Shown: positions 1-12,994 of the stretch, piece after piece
How positions within the stretch are numbered: the first letter of the stretch is position 1
Layout: each line of letters begins with the position of its first letter
Assembly (NCBI GenBank): GCA_963995525.1
Contig: OZ023210.1
Location: 6,408,238 to 6,472,237 of the forward strand
DNA length: 64,000 nt
Origin: Escarpia spicata
Taxonomy: Eukaryota; Annelida; Polychaeta; Sabellida; Siboglinidae
Direction of reading: 5' to 3'
Position numbers and translations under genes: made by a program
The notes under the pieces: generated by a model
What the model was told of the DNA's origin: nothing
The model's input: only the letters and a program-made list of their open reading frames with translations
Database searches by the model: none

Positions 1-135
1 GCGAATGCAACCTATAATTTATTATTAAATTACATATACACGAACTAATGCTCCAAGTGATTCGAAGGACGAATAATTTAGCTACTTGTCATATTATGGA
101 AACAGGCATAGTGAGGTGAACGAAATTACCGAAAT

Positions 136-205
136 GCGGGAGGTGGAATCGAACCACCGTCCCCTAGATTGACAGTCAGGCGCTCTACCGCGCGACCACG
201 GCTCC
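136..205 (-). repeat. tRNA-like SINE head
   Basis: On the minus strand this reads as a tRNA-like RNA with an A-box-like stretch (TGGTCGCGCGGTAGAGCG), an anticodon-loop-like CTGTCAA and a good B box (GGTTCGATTCC, complement of 145-155) inside a perfect T-stem. The loop resembles tRNA-Asp (GTC). The 5' and 3' ends do not form an acceptor stem, so a functional tRNA is unlikely. A tRNA-derived SINE head or tRNA pseudogene fits better. Confidence 0.55.
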
Positions 206-1142
206 TCACGCCTCTAAGCTCAATTAGGAATCATAATTTAATTCAATCTTCTCTCCTATCGTAGCAATACGTGTTTTATCTCTCCGAACATTTGATCATG
301 ACACATTATTAATGTCACTAATCCATGGTAAGTAAAAAAGTCAACTCTCTGCTGTGGTGGAAGGTACCTATGATAAACAACAAAATCACGTGGCAGTTAC
401 TTCCGCCGAAACGTTCATCTTGATACATTAGTAACTCATTGGGCGTGATGTACATCTAGTAAAGTACACATTTGTTGTCAATGTGATGCCACTGCTCTAC
501 GACAAACGTCCTGTTTGTACCAATCAATTACGACTAATCGGCGACAATAGAAGATGCATTGTTGGTAATCATATATAGCACAGTGTACTTTTCATTTAGA
601 GATCCTAAGAGTTACCGTGATGTCAGTGACCGTTGTAAATTTCTCCACAAGTTAACGGAGATGGATGAGGGCAATAAAGATGCGGCAGGCTGCTGAGAGA
701 CTTGTACCTTACTCATTGGATTTGGATGATATGGTAGGTCCGGTATTGGTTGACTATTTGCAGAAACGCTCAGAGGTGACCTAACGCATAAAGTCTCACC
801 TGACGAGGTTTCGCTTCTCCTGTATCTGACTTGGATAATTAGTAACTATTTATGATCGAGCTCTTTACAAAATGGGATATTATGCGCGGGATTAATGTTG
901 TTTTCGTCCATCATCAAGTTGTGATATCTCCAATAACGGAAGGAGAACGGATTTCAGTTCATCCATCATCAAGTGGTTATATCACCAATATCGGAAGGTA
1001 AAGTACAATGGATCGCCACTTCGCTCGATGTACCATTGTTACCAGTTGCTGGCTTCATAATCCACATTTCCCCTTTGTGTCCTGCAGTTTTTCTGGCCAT
1101 ATTTGCCTATTTTAAAAAGGAACACAACATGGTAACCAATGG
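206..1142. other. Unassigned stretch with a 55-bp duplication
   Basis: I see no convincing coding signal. A roughly 50-bp stretch beginning TCCATCATCAAGT at 907 recurs at 962, a two-copy tandem repeat with period 55. A short hairpin with ACAATGG/CCATTGT arms lies at about 1006-1037. Confidence 0.4.
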
Positions 1143-1439
1143 TTGAACACTTTGAAGAACAACGCCTTTTGGAAATTTGCAGATGTTATGTTGTACACAT
1201 TCAGCAACATTTCGAACACTGTTCCGAGTTCGAAGACAAAACAAATCGCTGGTGAAACATACGACTGGCATGCTGATTACCAAAACAGATATCCGTTACA
1301 TATTATCGGCTTATCGTGTGATTGCGTGATATTTTGCCACACTCGTCGTTGCTCAGGCATATCTCATGGGCACTCACGCGGGCTTATCACCGACAAGTGC
1401 GTGCTGGCACAGCATAAAGATGCGACAAAAGTGCTATTA

Positions 1440-1505
1440 CTCGACGTCTGTCTTCTCAGTAGTGCAGCTTCCTTTGTTGACGGACGCATTCAGTTTGCTC
1501 TTCAG
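1440..1505 (+). other. Candidate 3' end of a leader exon with a strong splice donor
   Basis: The stretch ends in a textbook donor, CAG|GTAAGTA, with GT at 1506. The same end is seen at 23361-23400: both share GACGGACGC(A/G)TTCA followed some 10-20 bases later by CAGGTAAGTACAAG. Because GPCR 1 has a strong splice acceptor at 6991-6992, this could be its 5' untranslated exon, with an intron of about 5.5 kb that took up a LINE. The pairing is inferred; only the two splice-like signals and the similarity are visible. Confidence 0.35.
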
Positions 1506-1699
1506 GTAAGTACAAGGTAAACTTATATGATCTTGGAAATAACTTTTTAGGGACGTATATCTTAGACTTACAGTTTGGTGAATCTTGGTATTGCCTAAAC
1601 GTGTACTTAACAAGGGGCAAGGTGTGGTATTTTCATGTTGGATAACCAACCTCGCACTAAAAGTGTGATTAATGTTAGTCTTTCACCTTTGCCTACTCA

Positions 1700-1770
1700 C
1701 AATGACGCGCAGTGGTGGAGTGTTTGAGCGTCGGACTTTTAATTGGGATATTCCGGGTCCGAATCATCTT
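1700..1770 (+). repeat. Degenerate tRNA-Lys-like SINE head
   Basis: The stretch GAGCGTCGGACTTTTAAT at 1727-1744 matches the D-stem and anticodon arm of tRNA-Lys (TTT), followed by GGGTCCGAATC, a degraded B box. The acceptor ends do not pair, so this looks like an old tRNA-derived SINE, not a working tRNA. Confidence 0.5.
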
Positions 1771-3374
1771 GCTGTCTCTTCAAACCTTGGCACGTTCGTT
1801 CACTCAACGTTGTTCCAGTTCTCTCAGTTGAACGAATGAGTACCTGACAATAGACAACGATGGGTATTTGTGAACGACTTTTCTGCTCACAGTAATTACT
1901 GTGTGGCTGAATGCTTCCAAGAGAATTCGAGATGGTGTTTGGTTGAATAAGTCTGCCAGGGGGTAAAGTGTAACGCGCTCTGAGTAGTCATACACACACT
2001 AAGTACACAAGCACGCACTTACGTATGCACATATACACGTACGTACGTACGCACGCACGCACGCACGCACACATACACACATATGCGCGCACGCACAAAT
2101 ACAGACATACGGGAATAAACTAATATGCGTTTGCACAGACAATTTGTCAGATTATTGAAGAGATATATTGCTTTAAGTCAGTCTTGCTCACTGAAATCCG
2201 ACCACTACTGTTGTTTTAATATATAATAACTAGTACGCTTTGACAACAGCTTAACTTAAGATGGGTCTCACAATCATTGAAGGGGAAACATAAGCACATG
2301 TGGAAACAGAAAGACGACATATGTAGCTTCAATATTTGTAGACGTAATCTTTGTTTCTGATGACTGTTTCGATATGTCTTTGAATGCTCAATGCACGATA
2401 TTCACAATACTCGCGTGATATTACTCCGCCCCCCTGACACGTTTCGTTGCTTTAACCAAGTCTGACATTAAGCTACACTGTTTTGCAGCAACGTCTGTGC
2501 TGCTGCATTACACAACCCAACATTATGTATAATTTTAATAAATTACTCACATATCGTCTTAATAAAACATTGGCGATGGTACTTCAATAAAGCAAGACTG
2601 CATAACACGTAAATAAATATAAGTCACTGTTGGTCAAATACTGTCAAAAATATCCAGTTTTGGCAACGTAAGTACCACTATTTGCTCAAGTACTAGTTTG
2701 CACTGAAGAGCTGTTTAGTTGGCTCTATAAGTGGGAAAATCATCAGAGGATCTATGTATACACACATAGTGACACAATTCGATTATTAAGTAAATAATCT
2801 GGTATATTGATGTGCTTATCCGTCTATGTGTATGTCAACGCACGTCATACAAGTAACATCACTGACTGGGAATACACACACCATTTGACTGCTGGTGAAT
2901 AAATGGCATTTGTAGGAAGCGTTCTTATATATATATTTAAGTGATTTTCAAAACTGCGTACGCTTTGTTAGGAACTGCCTCATGTTGCGAACAACAAGAA
3001 CTTGGTGAATTATGCATTCCCGGAACTGAAGGAATATTATATTGGGTACGACCATTGACATATTACTTTGTAAACACATTTGGTCGACATGCAAAATAAA
3101 AAGTATTAAATACAGTATTAATATGTTGAAATACAACGCACTACCACCAATACAGTGATATGTGAATACAAGAAATGTGCGTACATATATAAGGTGGCAT
3201 TGATCACCACTGTTGTTCAAAATGACAACAATAGTAGCTGGACTAAGATAACAACAGCACTAAATTACGAAATTGCTATTGCAATGCTTGACATGGCACA
3301 TGCACTAACCTGTAAAACTCGAGAATGTGGGTCACCTACAATCGGTTCTGTAATAGCTGGATAATGACTCTATT
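1771..3374. repeat. Non-coding stretch with mixed ACGT/ACGC/ACAC microsatellite
   Basis: A low-complexity run of ACGT, ACGC and ACAC units occupies about 2035-2100. The remainder is AT-rich with no open frame I can assign. If the candidate leader exon at 1440-1505 is real, this is intron. Confidence 0.5.
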
Positions 3375-6300
3375 TCATTAATAAAGGGAAGGTGGTGTTA
3401 TTTTATATATTAATATAATATCCAGGCTTATAAAATGAAATTAGAAAGAGAAGCAGATTGCGAAGAAGCTGTTTGGTGTAACATAGTTACAGGAAACTCA
3501 ACGTTAACGGTTGTGTTGGGTTAACTTATGTTGTAGAGTCTAAACATAAGCATAGAATAAAATGAAAAAGTACAAAACGCTATAAGGGAAGTGAGCAAAC
3601 GGGATTGTATTATTGTGTTTGTTTAACCATATACATATACAATGGAAATCTCTAGAGAGTACAGGCAGTGAGGACCACACATTGTTAGTCTTAGGTGAAG
3701 ATAGTTTCTTTTCTCAACATATGCTAGAACCAACCACGGGAGACAATGTGTTAGACATAAATTTGTCATCACAGAATGAATTAGTTGACAATGGTAAGAT
3801 ATGTGAGCCATTTGGGAGTAATGATCACAACCAGATACATTGTACCATCAAAGTGAAATCAGAAAGGAATAATAAAAAGCGGTACATGAGAAACTTCCAC
3901 AAAGGAAAATATAAGGACATGAGGAAATATTTAATAGAGATTGATTTGAATAACACACTTAAGAATAAGACAGCAATAAAATGTTGGAATATCTTAAGGA
4001 GGGAAATTTATTGCATCATCGATAAGTTTGTTCCACTGAAAAACAAGGGATACGGTCCAGAAAGGAACAATTATTGAAAGAAGCCATTAGAAAAATGAAG
4101 TATAAGCAAATGATGTAGAAGTCATATTGACGCACTGTAAATGATAAAGACTACAACATTTATAACGAAGCACTTAAACAAGCTACAACTGAAATTATAA
4201 ATTAAAAGAAAAGCTATGAACATAAATTAGCTTGTAATATAAAACATGAAACTTAGACTTAGCGGCTCCCGCGTCTATAGACGCATGAGGCAGTGAGAGC
4301 ACGCCACCCATCTGTCGCTTGCTAGTGTTCTGCCGTCGCTCCAACTTTTGTTGACCAGCTGTAGGTCGCGGTCGATTGTTTGGTGCCAGTTCATTTTTGG
4401 TATCCCTCTGCTTCGTCTACTGCACATTGTAGATTATCCCAGAGGTTGTCCTGATCGTATACGGACATCTATATTCGTCACATGGTCACTCCAGTGTATG
4501 CCCAAGATCTTTCCAAGGCATTTAGTGTCGAATGCATCAATTTTGTTTTGTTGGCTAGTTTTTAGTTGTCATGTTTCACATCCATGTAGAAGGGTTGGTA
4601 TAATGTTTGAGTTATAAAAGCGGAGTTTAGATTTTAAGGTAAATTTCGTGTTGTTCCCAATCAGCTGGTTAAAGGCTGCTAACGCTTTCCCCACGCATGA
4701 TCGATGATTCCTTAGTTGTTAATGGAGCTGCCAAGGTAGGTGAAGTGTTCGACTGTTTCTACTTTTCTCTGTTTGATCAAAACATCTGTAGGTGGTTGGT
4801 GGTCCCCTGTTAGCATATTCTTGTCTTCTTTTCACTGATGACAAGTCCCAAGCCATCAGTGTATTTGCTGACTGATTCCACGTGACGTTGTAGGCCCTGG
4901 GTGGTGTCTGATAGGGCAGCAATGTCATGATAGCCAAAGTGTTTATGCATATGTTCGGAGCAAACAGAAAAGTCAGGATAAGGTCGGTCTTTTAGAAGAT
5001 AGAGCTGGAAATAAAATATCACAGGGATTCTTAATGGCAGAAAACCTGAATTAGTACGTTAGTTCGGTGTTTAACAGGGACGACATTAATTTACTGTCAG
5101 TACCAGAGGCTAAGTTCAAGCGGACAAAATCAGACTATTTAGTACAGCTAATTGATATGGTAGCTATGAAAATGGGCAAAGAAGGGTACTAAATCACCGG
5201 GAAAGGATGGGATTCCACCCAAACTACTATTGAAAATTGTAGAACAAATTAGTATACCGCTTAGAACAGTTTTCAACTTGTTATTAAACGAGGGAGTGGT
5301 TCCGTTAAAATGGAAAAAAGCAAACATTATACAATTTTTTTAAAGGGTTCGAGAAACAAGCTCAGTGAGTTTAACATTGGCGATTTGCAAATTATTTGAA
5401 ATACTGACTAAAGATCACATGGTGGAATTTCTTGTTAAACTTAACTTGATAAATCCATCTCAACATGGGTTTCTGAAAGCTAGGCCATGCTTAACAAATA
5501 CAGTGTATGTTATGTTTTTTGGAAGATATCACCAAGAGGAGGGATCACCAGTGGATATTATCTACTTAGATTTTCAGAAAGCTTCCAACAAAGTGCCACA
5601 TCAAAGACTACTGCTTAAAGAAAAAGCCCATGGCATAGAGGATGGTATAATTAACTGGATAGAATAATGGCTGATTGACAGAAGACAACAGGTAGTAGTT
5701 GATGGGAGGCTTCAAATTGGAAATTGGTTTTGAGTGGTGTGCTACAAGGATCAGTACTGGGACCTATATTATCTTAATATAGGAGATAGACAGCAGTTAC
5801 AAGATGATCTTGACAGGATCATCAAATTGTCTGACAAGTGGCAGATGTTGTTCAATTTTGGAAAATGTAAATGCCTCCACACAGGACATGGGAATGAAGA
5901 TGTACAATATACTAATTTGTGTATTGTACAAAATACCATTGTAAAAGAAAGGGACTTAGGGTTAACAACTAGTGCTAATATGAAAGCTTCAGAGCATTGC
6001 GGAATTGCAACTTCAAAGGGAAATCAAATCCTTGGATTAATGATACGAAATATAGCGTATAAGGAAAACAACTAATGGTACCGCTGTACAAAACAACAGT
6101 TAGGCCTCATTTAGAATATTGTATACAACCTTGGAGGCCATATCGCAAGAAAGACATAGATATCCTAGAAAGAAGTACAGAGGAGAACGACTAAAATTAT
6201 ACAAAAAACTTAGAGATCTTAGTTAAGTAATACGCCTAAGAGAATGTGGTTTGGCAACACTATAGAGACCAGGAGATTGAGGGGAGATCAGAAAGATGTT

Positions 6301-6650
6301 TTGATTGGTTATTAAAATATTGATAGAAATATATTGTTTTCTCAGTAAAGAAATATGGAAGGACTAGGGGACATCAAGTTACATTAGTAAAGGAGCAATG
6401 AAGATTATATATATGCCAGTTCTCATTCTCACAAAGGACTATAAATGATTGGAACACATTATCTGCTGATTGTGTGGGTGCTAGTAGCGTTTTAAAAATA
6501 AAATTGACACGTCATTCAGAAAGACAGGATACACATGGATAAAAAGGGTTGGACTCTCGATAAGCCTAAAGTCTTCCTTTTCCACCTGCCATCTAGAGTT
6601 AATTCTCTGGTGGCATTCTTGCTAAATCTGGTTAAATTTCAGCCTTAGGC
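3375..6650 (+). mobile_element. Decayed CR1/Jockey-type LINE copy, interrupted
   Basis: This is a 5'-truncated, decayed copy of the element at 19.9-22.9 kb. It begins at the end of the endonuclease glycine-rich stretch (about 3380, aligning with about 20220). Endonuclease remnants at 3613-4077 include a SNDHNQIH box in place of SSDHNQIH. RT remnants follow at 5040-5760, for example YLDFQKASNKVPHQR, where the functional copy has KAFDKVPH. The thumb and C-terminus lie at 5770-6540, then the shared 3' UTR (GGACTCTCGATAAGCC). Stops and frameshifts are scattered throughout, and the FADD catalytic block is deleted near 5767. The body is broken at 4252-4956 by an antisense fragment of another LINE. 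It may sit in an intron of the downstream GPCR gene. Confidence 0.85.
4252..4956 (-). mobile_element. Antisense LINE fragment (RTE/Proto2-like RT) nested in a CR1-type LINE
   Basis: On the minus strand this encodes the second half of a reverse transcriptase: an eroded catalytic box, ALSDTTQGLQRHVESV, GLVISEKKTR, then a C-terminal block containing LLYGCETWQLK and DAFDTKCLGKILGIHWSDHVTN. The 3' end reads CTATAGACGCGGGAGCCGCT. Clade assignment is uncertain. Relative to the uninterrupted copy, about 25 bp of host element are missing at the insertion point. Related 3' ends occur at 27753-28080 and 39835-39860. Confidence 0.75.
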
Positions 6651-6992
6651 TTTCGAACAATGACTAACATTTTGGAAATTCCTACGACACACACGCACAC
6701 ACATACATACGCACACACACACATAAACCACAATGATCATTCAGGTTGGTTTACAACTACCGCGGGCATAGGTCATCACAGTAATCAATGCACTTGTGCT
6801 CTTGCATACGTTTCTAATGTCATTTTGTTTTGAAAACAGATTACATTTAATTCCACCGAGTGTAGATGTTAGATGGTGTACCTTCCATATAATAACCATT
6901 TAATTCGTTCAAACATAGAATGAGAATAGTTTCCAATCTTAGTAAACAGGTTTTGTTGTCCAGTTAATGATTGTCTATTCTTTCTTTTGTAG
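6651..6992 (+). promoter_or_regulatory. GPCR 1 upstream region ending in a splice acceptor
   Basis: A short (CA)n run lies at 6688-6725. At 6971-6992 a pyrimidine tract (TTGTCTATTCTTTCTTTTG) ends in TAG, a strong 3' splice site with the exon starting at 6993. No open frame continues upstream. This suggests a spliced 5' untranslated leader 91 bases before the GPCR start codon. Confidence 0.45.
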
Positions 6993-7083
6993 GCGTGTGA
7001 ACATCGACTCACCACTCGACACTTACACGTTTGTCTGGTAAAACTATTACGACTTAATGTATGTTAATGGACATACTTAGCAC

Positions 7084-8127
7084 ATGGACTGGTTAGTTTT
7101 GGGAAACATGACGACATATATCATGAACACAACCGTTGGCAGTGTTCCTGAACTACAACAAACTGTTAACACAACGACAAGCGCCGAAGCGGAGAACATA
7201 CGCATGCCGGACGGATTTATGAAGATTGCGTACGGTTCGGTTGCTGTTCTAGGCATTCTCGGAAACCTGATCGTGATCATCGTTATATCAAAGAGTACGA
7301 TGATGCGCAAGACGTTTACTAATGTATTGATATTGAACCAGAGCTGCATAGACTTTGTGACGTCATGCTGTATCATGATAACAACCACGTCGCGAACGCA
7401 AGTCGACGACTTATCCGGAATTGTGGGGGACATCTATTGTATATTCTGGCTTAGCGATCTGCCTATGTGGAGCTTTATGATATCTTCATCATACACATTA
7501 ATGCTTTTGACAGTTGAACGCTACGTTGCAATTGTGTATCCAATATTCCACCACACCTCGGTTACGAGGAAAACAGTTCTTGCATTGGCCATCATCTCTT
7601 GGTTTCCTGGATTTATGTACATGCTCTGCTTCCTGGTACCAACTTCCGGTATAGTTGGCGGCCGCTGTAAAATCATGAACATCTTCGCAAGTGTTTCATG
7701 GAGGAAATTTTGTGGCGTGATGTTGTTCATCATTCAGTATCTTATTCCTATTGCTGTCTTTATTACTTGCTATGGCAGGATTATTGCGAACCTTCGAAGT
7801 CAAGTGAGTCCACTACCAGAATCCGTTGGCAATATGGCTGTATCCAAGAAGGCCCGCGCCAGACGGAACATTCTAAAGACTCTGATGATCGTCGTTGTTT
7901 GTTACATACTCTGTAACTCATGGAACCAATTCCTGTTTCTTGCTCATCATTTCGGCCACCGCATCAATTTATCGAGCACGTTCTATAACTTCACAGTCAT
8001 AGCGATGTGTGCCAATTCTTGCATCAACCCAGTCATTTACGTACTAAAATATGAGACTTACCAGAAGGAACTTCGAAAACTATGTTTTAAATGCGGAGAA
8101 AACACGCCAATCGCAACGACGACATGA
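7084..8127 (+). CDS. Class A (rhodopsin-family) G protein-coupled receptor, orphan
   Basis: An intact 347-residue single-exon seven-helix receptor, presumably at the plasma membrane. The extracellular N-terminus carries three N-glycosylation sequons (N8, N15, N30). Landmarks: GN in TM1 (N61); NQSCIDF with D90 in TM2; C119 at the top of TM3 and C195 in loop 2 for the conserved disulphide; an ERY box (145-147); P222 in TM5; NPVIY (315-319) in TM7; and helix 8 with C334 and C337 as possible palmitoylation sites. TM6 is unusual: CYILCNSWNQ (273-282) replaces the CWxP switch. Start chosen at ATG 7084, the first in frame; a splice acceptor lies 91 bases upstream. The closest relative here is the gene at 58120. 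Ligand unknown; peptide-type is a guess from overall resemblance. Its family is also represented by three pseudogenes in this window. Confidence 0.93.
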   Translation: MDWLVLGNMTTYIMNTTVGSVPELQQTVNTTTSAEAENIRMPDGFMKIAYGSVAVLGILGNLIVIIVISKSTMMRKTFTNVLILNQSCIDFVTSCCIMITTTSRTQVDDLSGIVGDIYCIFWLSDLPMWSFMISSSYTLMLLTVERYVAIVYPIFHHTSVTRKTVLALAIISWFPGFMYMLCFLVPTSGIVGGRCKIMNIFASVSWRKFCGVMLFIIQYLIPIAVFITCYGRIIANLRSQVSPLPESVGNMAVSKKARARRNILKTLMIVVVCYILCNSWNQFLFLAHHFGHRINLSSTFYNFTVIAMCANSCINPVIYVLKYETYQKELRKLCFKCGENTPIATTT

Positions 8128-8700
8128 TTTGCTACGTCCTGCTGTTTTCGGCATTAAAACAGTATTATGTTAAATATTATATGTGTATGAGTGTGTGTGT
8201 ATACATATATGCTATGATATATATAAATATATATATGTACATATATATATATATATATACATATATATATACATATATATATATCAGTCAATCAATCAAT
8301 ACAACTTTAGTCATCACTGTAAGGGCAATTACAGTGTCGTTTGGACATATATTAACATATACCATAGGTAACATCGTATTACTGGCACACTTCATCATGG
8401 TCACAAAATAATAATTTATCACATGAACACGTTGAGTGCATTTCTTCATACTGTAACTGCTAAATATGTAGAACATACACATACTACATTAATTTCACAT
8501 CGTTAAGATTGCAACAGGAATAAAAGATAGTTTCTTACGGTTACGGCGGCCGACGGTAGAGTCTCATACATGGGATATACAGCATGATTATCATTGACGA
8601 AAATAGAACGTGCCATCCTTCCGCACCTGTTGTTCACAAAACTGAGTGATGTCTCTCTGAGTCTCTCCAATTATTTTGGAACTGACACGTACACACTTCT
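8128..8700. repeat. AT microsatellite and unassigned sequence
   Basis: Alternating TA/CA runs at about 8205-8285, in the probable 3' UTR or flank of GPCR 1. Nothing else recognisable. Confidence 0.5.
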
Positions 8701-8945
8701 GTAAACTAAACATTCAGGTTGAAATACCAGCAGATAAACAAAAGCAAAGAACACTCTCAATAAAATACTTGTAAAACAGGTTTAACATTGTTTTATCAAC
8801 AGAAAATGAGTTTAATTTTCTAAGAAAGTACAGGCGCTGCTGACATTTCTTGACGATCATTTCAGTGTTGTCATCCCATCTAAGTTTATTATCAAACACT
8901 GTACCTAAGTATTTGTACTTGGTGACAATTTCAATCTCTTGATAA
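8701..8945 (-). mobile_element. LINE reverse transcriptase C-terminal fragment
   Basis: The minus strand encodes YKYLGTVFDNKLRW, then QQRLYFLRKLNSFSVDK and FYKYFIESVLCF, the hallmark thumb region of a Jockey-superfamily non-LTR reverse transcriptase widespread in animal genomes. The fragment is cut directly at the AT/TG microsatellite on its upstream side, with no RT catalytic core. It is a different family from the other LINEs in this window. Confidence 0.75.
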
Positions 8946-9190
<245 letters not shown>

Positions 9191-9558
9191 TTGATACCCT
9201 GTTTCGAGTATTGTATAAGTGTGTCAACTCAGGCGCGATGTTCACTTGTCGTATTTCTAAAACACGACGATAGTTATTTAGAGTTATTTGCTTGTGTGTT
9301 TGCGATATGCTATTTTTTTCTAGTAGGCCATTGCCCTACTTGTGAGAATTGAGTGGTGACCATTTCTAATGATGGCGCCACTGTAGAACAATAAGATCAA
9401 AATGCTGTAATTGTGATGATAGCTGCCCTTGGTCCGTTGCTCCACTGATGGATCGAGAATAAAGGCCCTTCACATATTCTTGCCTCCCCATCCGAAATTA
9501 GGTTCCCTTTACACAGATTTACTAGTAACCACATAACTTCGGCAACCATAAGGCCACA
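9191..9558. other. Unassigned sequence
   Basis: No coding or repeat signal recognised. A GAATGAATGAATG run at 9561-9573 probably belongs to the 3' tail of the adjoining minus-strand LINE. Confidence 0.4.
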
Positions 9559-9559
9559 T

Positions 9560-12500
9560 GAATGAATGAATGTTAATTTCCACAATCAACTAGTACATAT
9601 GTTTATTACAATATTTTACAGTTGTGGAAACGGAGACAGCTGAAGTGTTATACTTATTAAACATTGTCCCCACCCCTTTTATAACATGCGATACATTAAT
9701 AACTACCACGTTATAATAATATAAAAATAGAACAATACCAATATTTGTACAACACTGTTAGTAGATTTAACGATTTCACTAAATCTGTGTCAGTAATTAA
9801 TACTCATTTAAGAAATACACAAATGTCATGATATAATTACAACATTACAGTAATAAAGTGTACTTTTCGTAGATTGTATTTCTATATAACTTCTACTAAG
9901 GTAGTAATACTGTTAGAGGTCTTTATTTTATCATCTAACATGTTCCACAGTTTCACACCATGTATTGCTACACTATTTGCTTTTTTGTTATTCTTGCAAA
10001 ACCTTGCTATATATTGTTACTTTGGCGAATGATATAGCCTGAGCCCAAGCTCATATTGATCATAGTTTGTAGATTTATAGGTAAACACCTCTTGTGAGCC
10101 TTATATATTATCATAGCTGTTTTCAAATACCTTTAAACCACGCAGTTCCAGAAATAACACATTTGAATGATGTAGGTAATTCACATTGCACACAATTCTT
10201 ACTGCCATTTTTGTAACGTGTAGATATAATTTATATCAGTCTTATATGTGTTACCCCCCACGTCACAAGAGTATGTCATAGATGGAAGAAATAGTGAGTT
10301 GCGCAATATCAGGGAGGAGGTTCTATCTAGCACATGTCTCGCTTTCTACATAATTCCAATACTTTTAGATAACTTGGCTTTTATCATGGCAATATGGTCT
10401 TTCCAGTTGAGCTTGTTATCTCTTAATAGACATAGAAACTTAGTTTTATACACCATGTCAATCTTAGTTTTATTAACGCTTATTTAAAAAAAAAAAATTC
10501 TTGCAATTGCTAAACAACATAAAATTAGTTTGGGATAGATTTAGGGATAGTTGATAGTTGATAATTGAACAGGATCATTTCCTGAACAGAAAATATTTGT
10601 GTCATCTGCAAAAAGAATAAATTTCAATAATGTTGAAGTACGGCAAATATCATTGATATACAGAATAAATAATTTTTGTAGATAGCTATTGAGCCAGTCA
10701 TTTGCAATATCTCTTATTTCATGCTGATTTAATTTTGAAAATAGCAATTCATGATCTAGTGTATCAAAAGCCTTTTTTAAGTGTAACAAAACACCAATAG
10801 TGCACTTCTTATTATCCAGTGCTGTTGTAATTTCTTCTGTGAGTTCACGTAGTGCTAATGATGTGGACACACTCGATGTAAAACCCATACTGACTGTTGT
10901 TGTTGCTTAGTATGCTGTTTTTTTCAATAAATGCACCACGTCTGGTATTATATAGTTTTTCCAGGATTTTAGAAAACTGTGGTAAAAGGAAAATAGGTCT
11001 CTAGTTAAAAAACATGTTGATCATTACTTTTAAAAAGAGGGATTACCTTTGCTATTTTCATTTTATCTGGACAGATACCTTGTTTAAAAGAGTTGTTGCA
11101 TACACGGGTAAGTGGCTTCACAATGTGAGAAATTACCTTTTTAATTATGGACATATCTATGTTGTCATTTCCTGTAGATTGTTTAATTTTTACAGTACTT
11201 AACAATATCATTTATTTCACTTTCTGTTACACCATTTAAAAACATTATCTTAGCATTACAACTTCCTAAATAATCAGATACATTTGAGTTTTTGTGGAGT
11301 GTTTTTATGTTTTTGCTAGTTTTGGTCCTACACAATTTACAAAATAATTATTAAACCCGTTGACAATGTTGTTCTTATCTTTTACTGTTATACCATTATT
11401 TTAAAAACTATTTGGATGGTATGTATCTGTATATTCTTTCCTAATAATAGTGTTCAGTATCTTCCAAGTTCCCTTAATATTGTTTTTTACTTTTTCCAAT
11501 AATTTTTTGTAATATGTTTTTTCAATGGTTCTAAGTATTGATGTCAATTTATTTTTATATGTTTTATATTTGTTTTCTGCAGTTGTTGTTCTGTTTTGTA
11601 AAAACTTTTTATAAAAATTATTTTTCTTTTTATGCGCATTCCGTAACCCATTTGTAAACCAAGGTTTGTCAGGATGATTGTTTTATCCATACATAATTTC
11701 TTAAATGGAAAATTCTTATTATACAACAATGCAAAAGTGTCTACACAATTAGCATAAGCTACATTTACGTCCACTTCGTTTGTTACAGTTTCCCAGTTTA
11801 TTAATAACAGGCTGTCTTTAAAAGCACTAATACAGGTATTATCAGTCTTTCTAACATACATATACTTTGGCACAGAGGGTCTTTTGATATCTTGATACTT
11901 CAATATAGTAAATACTGGCAAGTGGTCACTTATGTAATTTCTAAGTAAGCCACTGCATCTCTTACTGGTTAATTCATTGGTGCAGACAGATATTGTCAAT
12001 TAAAGTGACACTGTGCTCTGTTATTCTGGTTAGTTTATCAATAAGTGGATACAATCCCAATGAAAACATTGTGTCCACGAAATGTTTCGTGCTGCAGTTA
12101 CTATTATATCTCAAGAGATCTATGTTTATATCACCACATAGAAATACCGTCTTATTGATGTTTTTAACTTTTTTCATTAGTAACTGTAATTGGTCACTGA
12201 ATGTTTCAATGCTTGAACCACATATTCTGTACATACAAGGAAGAATCAAATTTTTCCCTTTATTGAAATATAATTATATCGTTACGCATTCCATTATATT
12301 ATCAACCACCATTAACATATTAGTTAGTGCCTTTAAATTATTTTGTTTGTTTATGTTCAATGCTACTCCACCAGATTTCCTGTTTTTTCTCATCACATGT
12401 CTTACATCATAGCCTTGTAACATAATGTCAGAACAGTCTTCAGTTTAAAGCCAAGTTTCAGTGATAGCGATTATGTCAACAGGGGTTTCACATTTATTTA

Positions 12501-12960
12501 CAAGGTTTTCAATTTTGTTTAAATATGTTCGGAGTCCTCGCGCATTGAAATGAATAAATGTTAAACCAGTGTAATTTTTAGTAACATTAATTAACAGATA
12601 TTCAGTATAATAATGACAGAATGGTCTGACATTACTGTAGAATCAATGTTTCTTTCAAAGTCATAGTTGTATTTTGATATATCAAAGGGTGTAACATTGA
12701 ATTCAGAGGTATTCATCTTATGTTTAGTGTTAAGAAATCTCAGTTCCTGATCATTAATTGCTTGAAAAGGTAATGCCTTAAAACAGTCTGAACCGTACCA
12801 TTTAATATCGGATTTGATTTTATATTTGAATTCACGTTTTGTTAATTCTGTACATTCTCTATGTGTTTATGATTCACACTGAATAGAATCACTACTAATG
12901 CGTTCTTGGCACATGAAACAAATTTATTTCATTTCTGCCAATGTTCCGATGTATTTACCA
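9560..12960 (-). mobile_element. Decayed LINE ORF2 region, minus strand (element M)
   Basis: Read from 12960 down to 9560, the order is an N-terminal cysteine cluster of PHD-like spacing (FICFMCQERISS, QCES, THREC; one Cys position is a stop), then an endonuclease (CGDINIDLLRYNS, SDHLPVF), RT (KAFDTLDHELLF, LYINDICRTSTLLKFILFADDTNIF) and a C-terminal tail. The 3' end appears to carry a short (CATT)n tail. Frames are broken by stops, frameshifts and deletions, so it is inactive. It is a sister family of the plus-strand LINE at 13.4-16.9 kb, to which its ORF2 is clearly similar. Its ORF1 lies further right in two pieces. Confidence 0.9.
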
Positions 12961-12994
12961 GTGGTAAAGTTCACATTTGTGAGTCAGTCCATTA

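Noticed and set aside
136..205. Functional tRNA-Asp gene
   Set aside because: B box and T-stem are good but the acceptor stem cannot pair.
1143..1520. 125-codon plus-strand frame as a protein gene
   Set aside because: No ATG at its start, no recognisable domain, and it runs through a strong splice donor; better explained as an untranslated exon.
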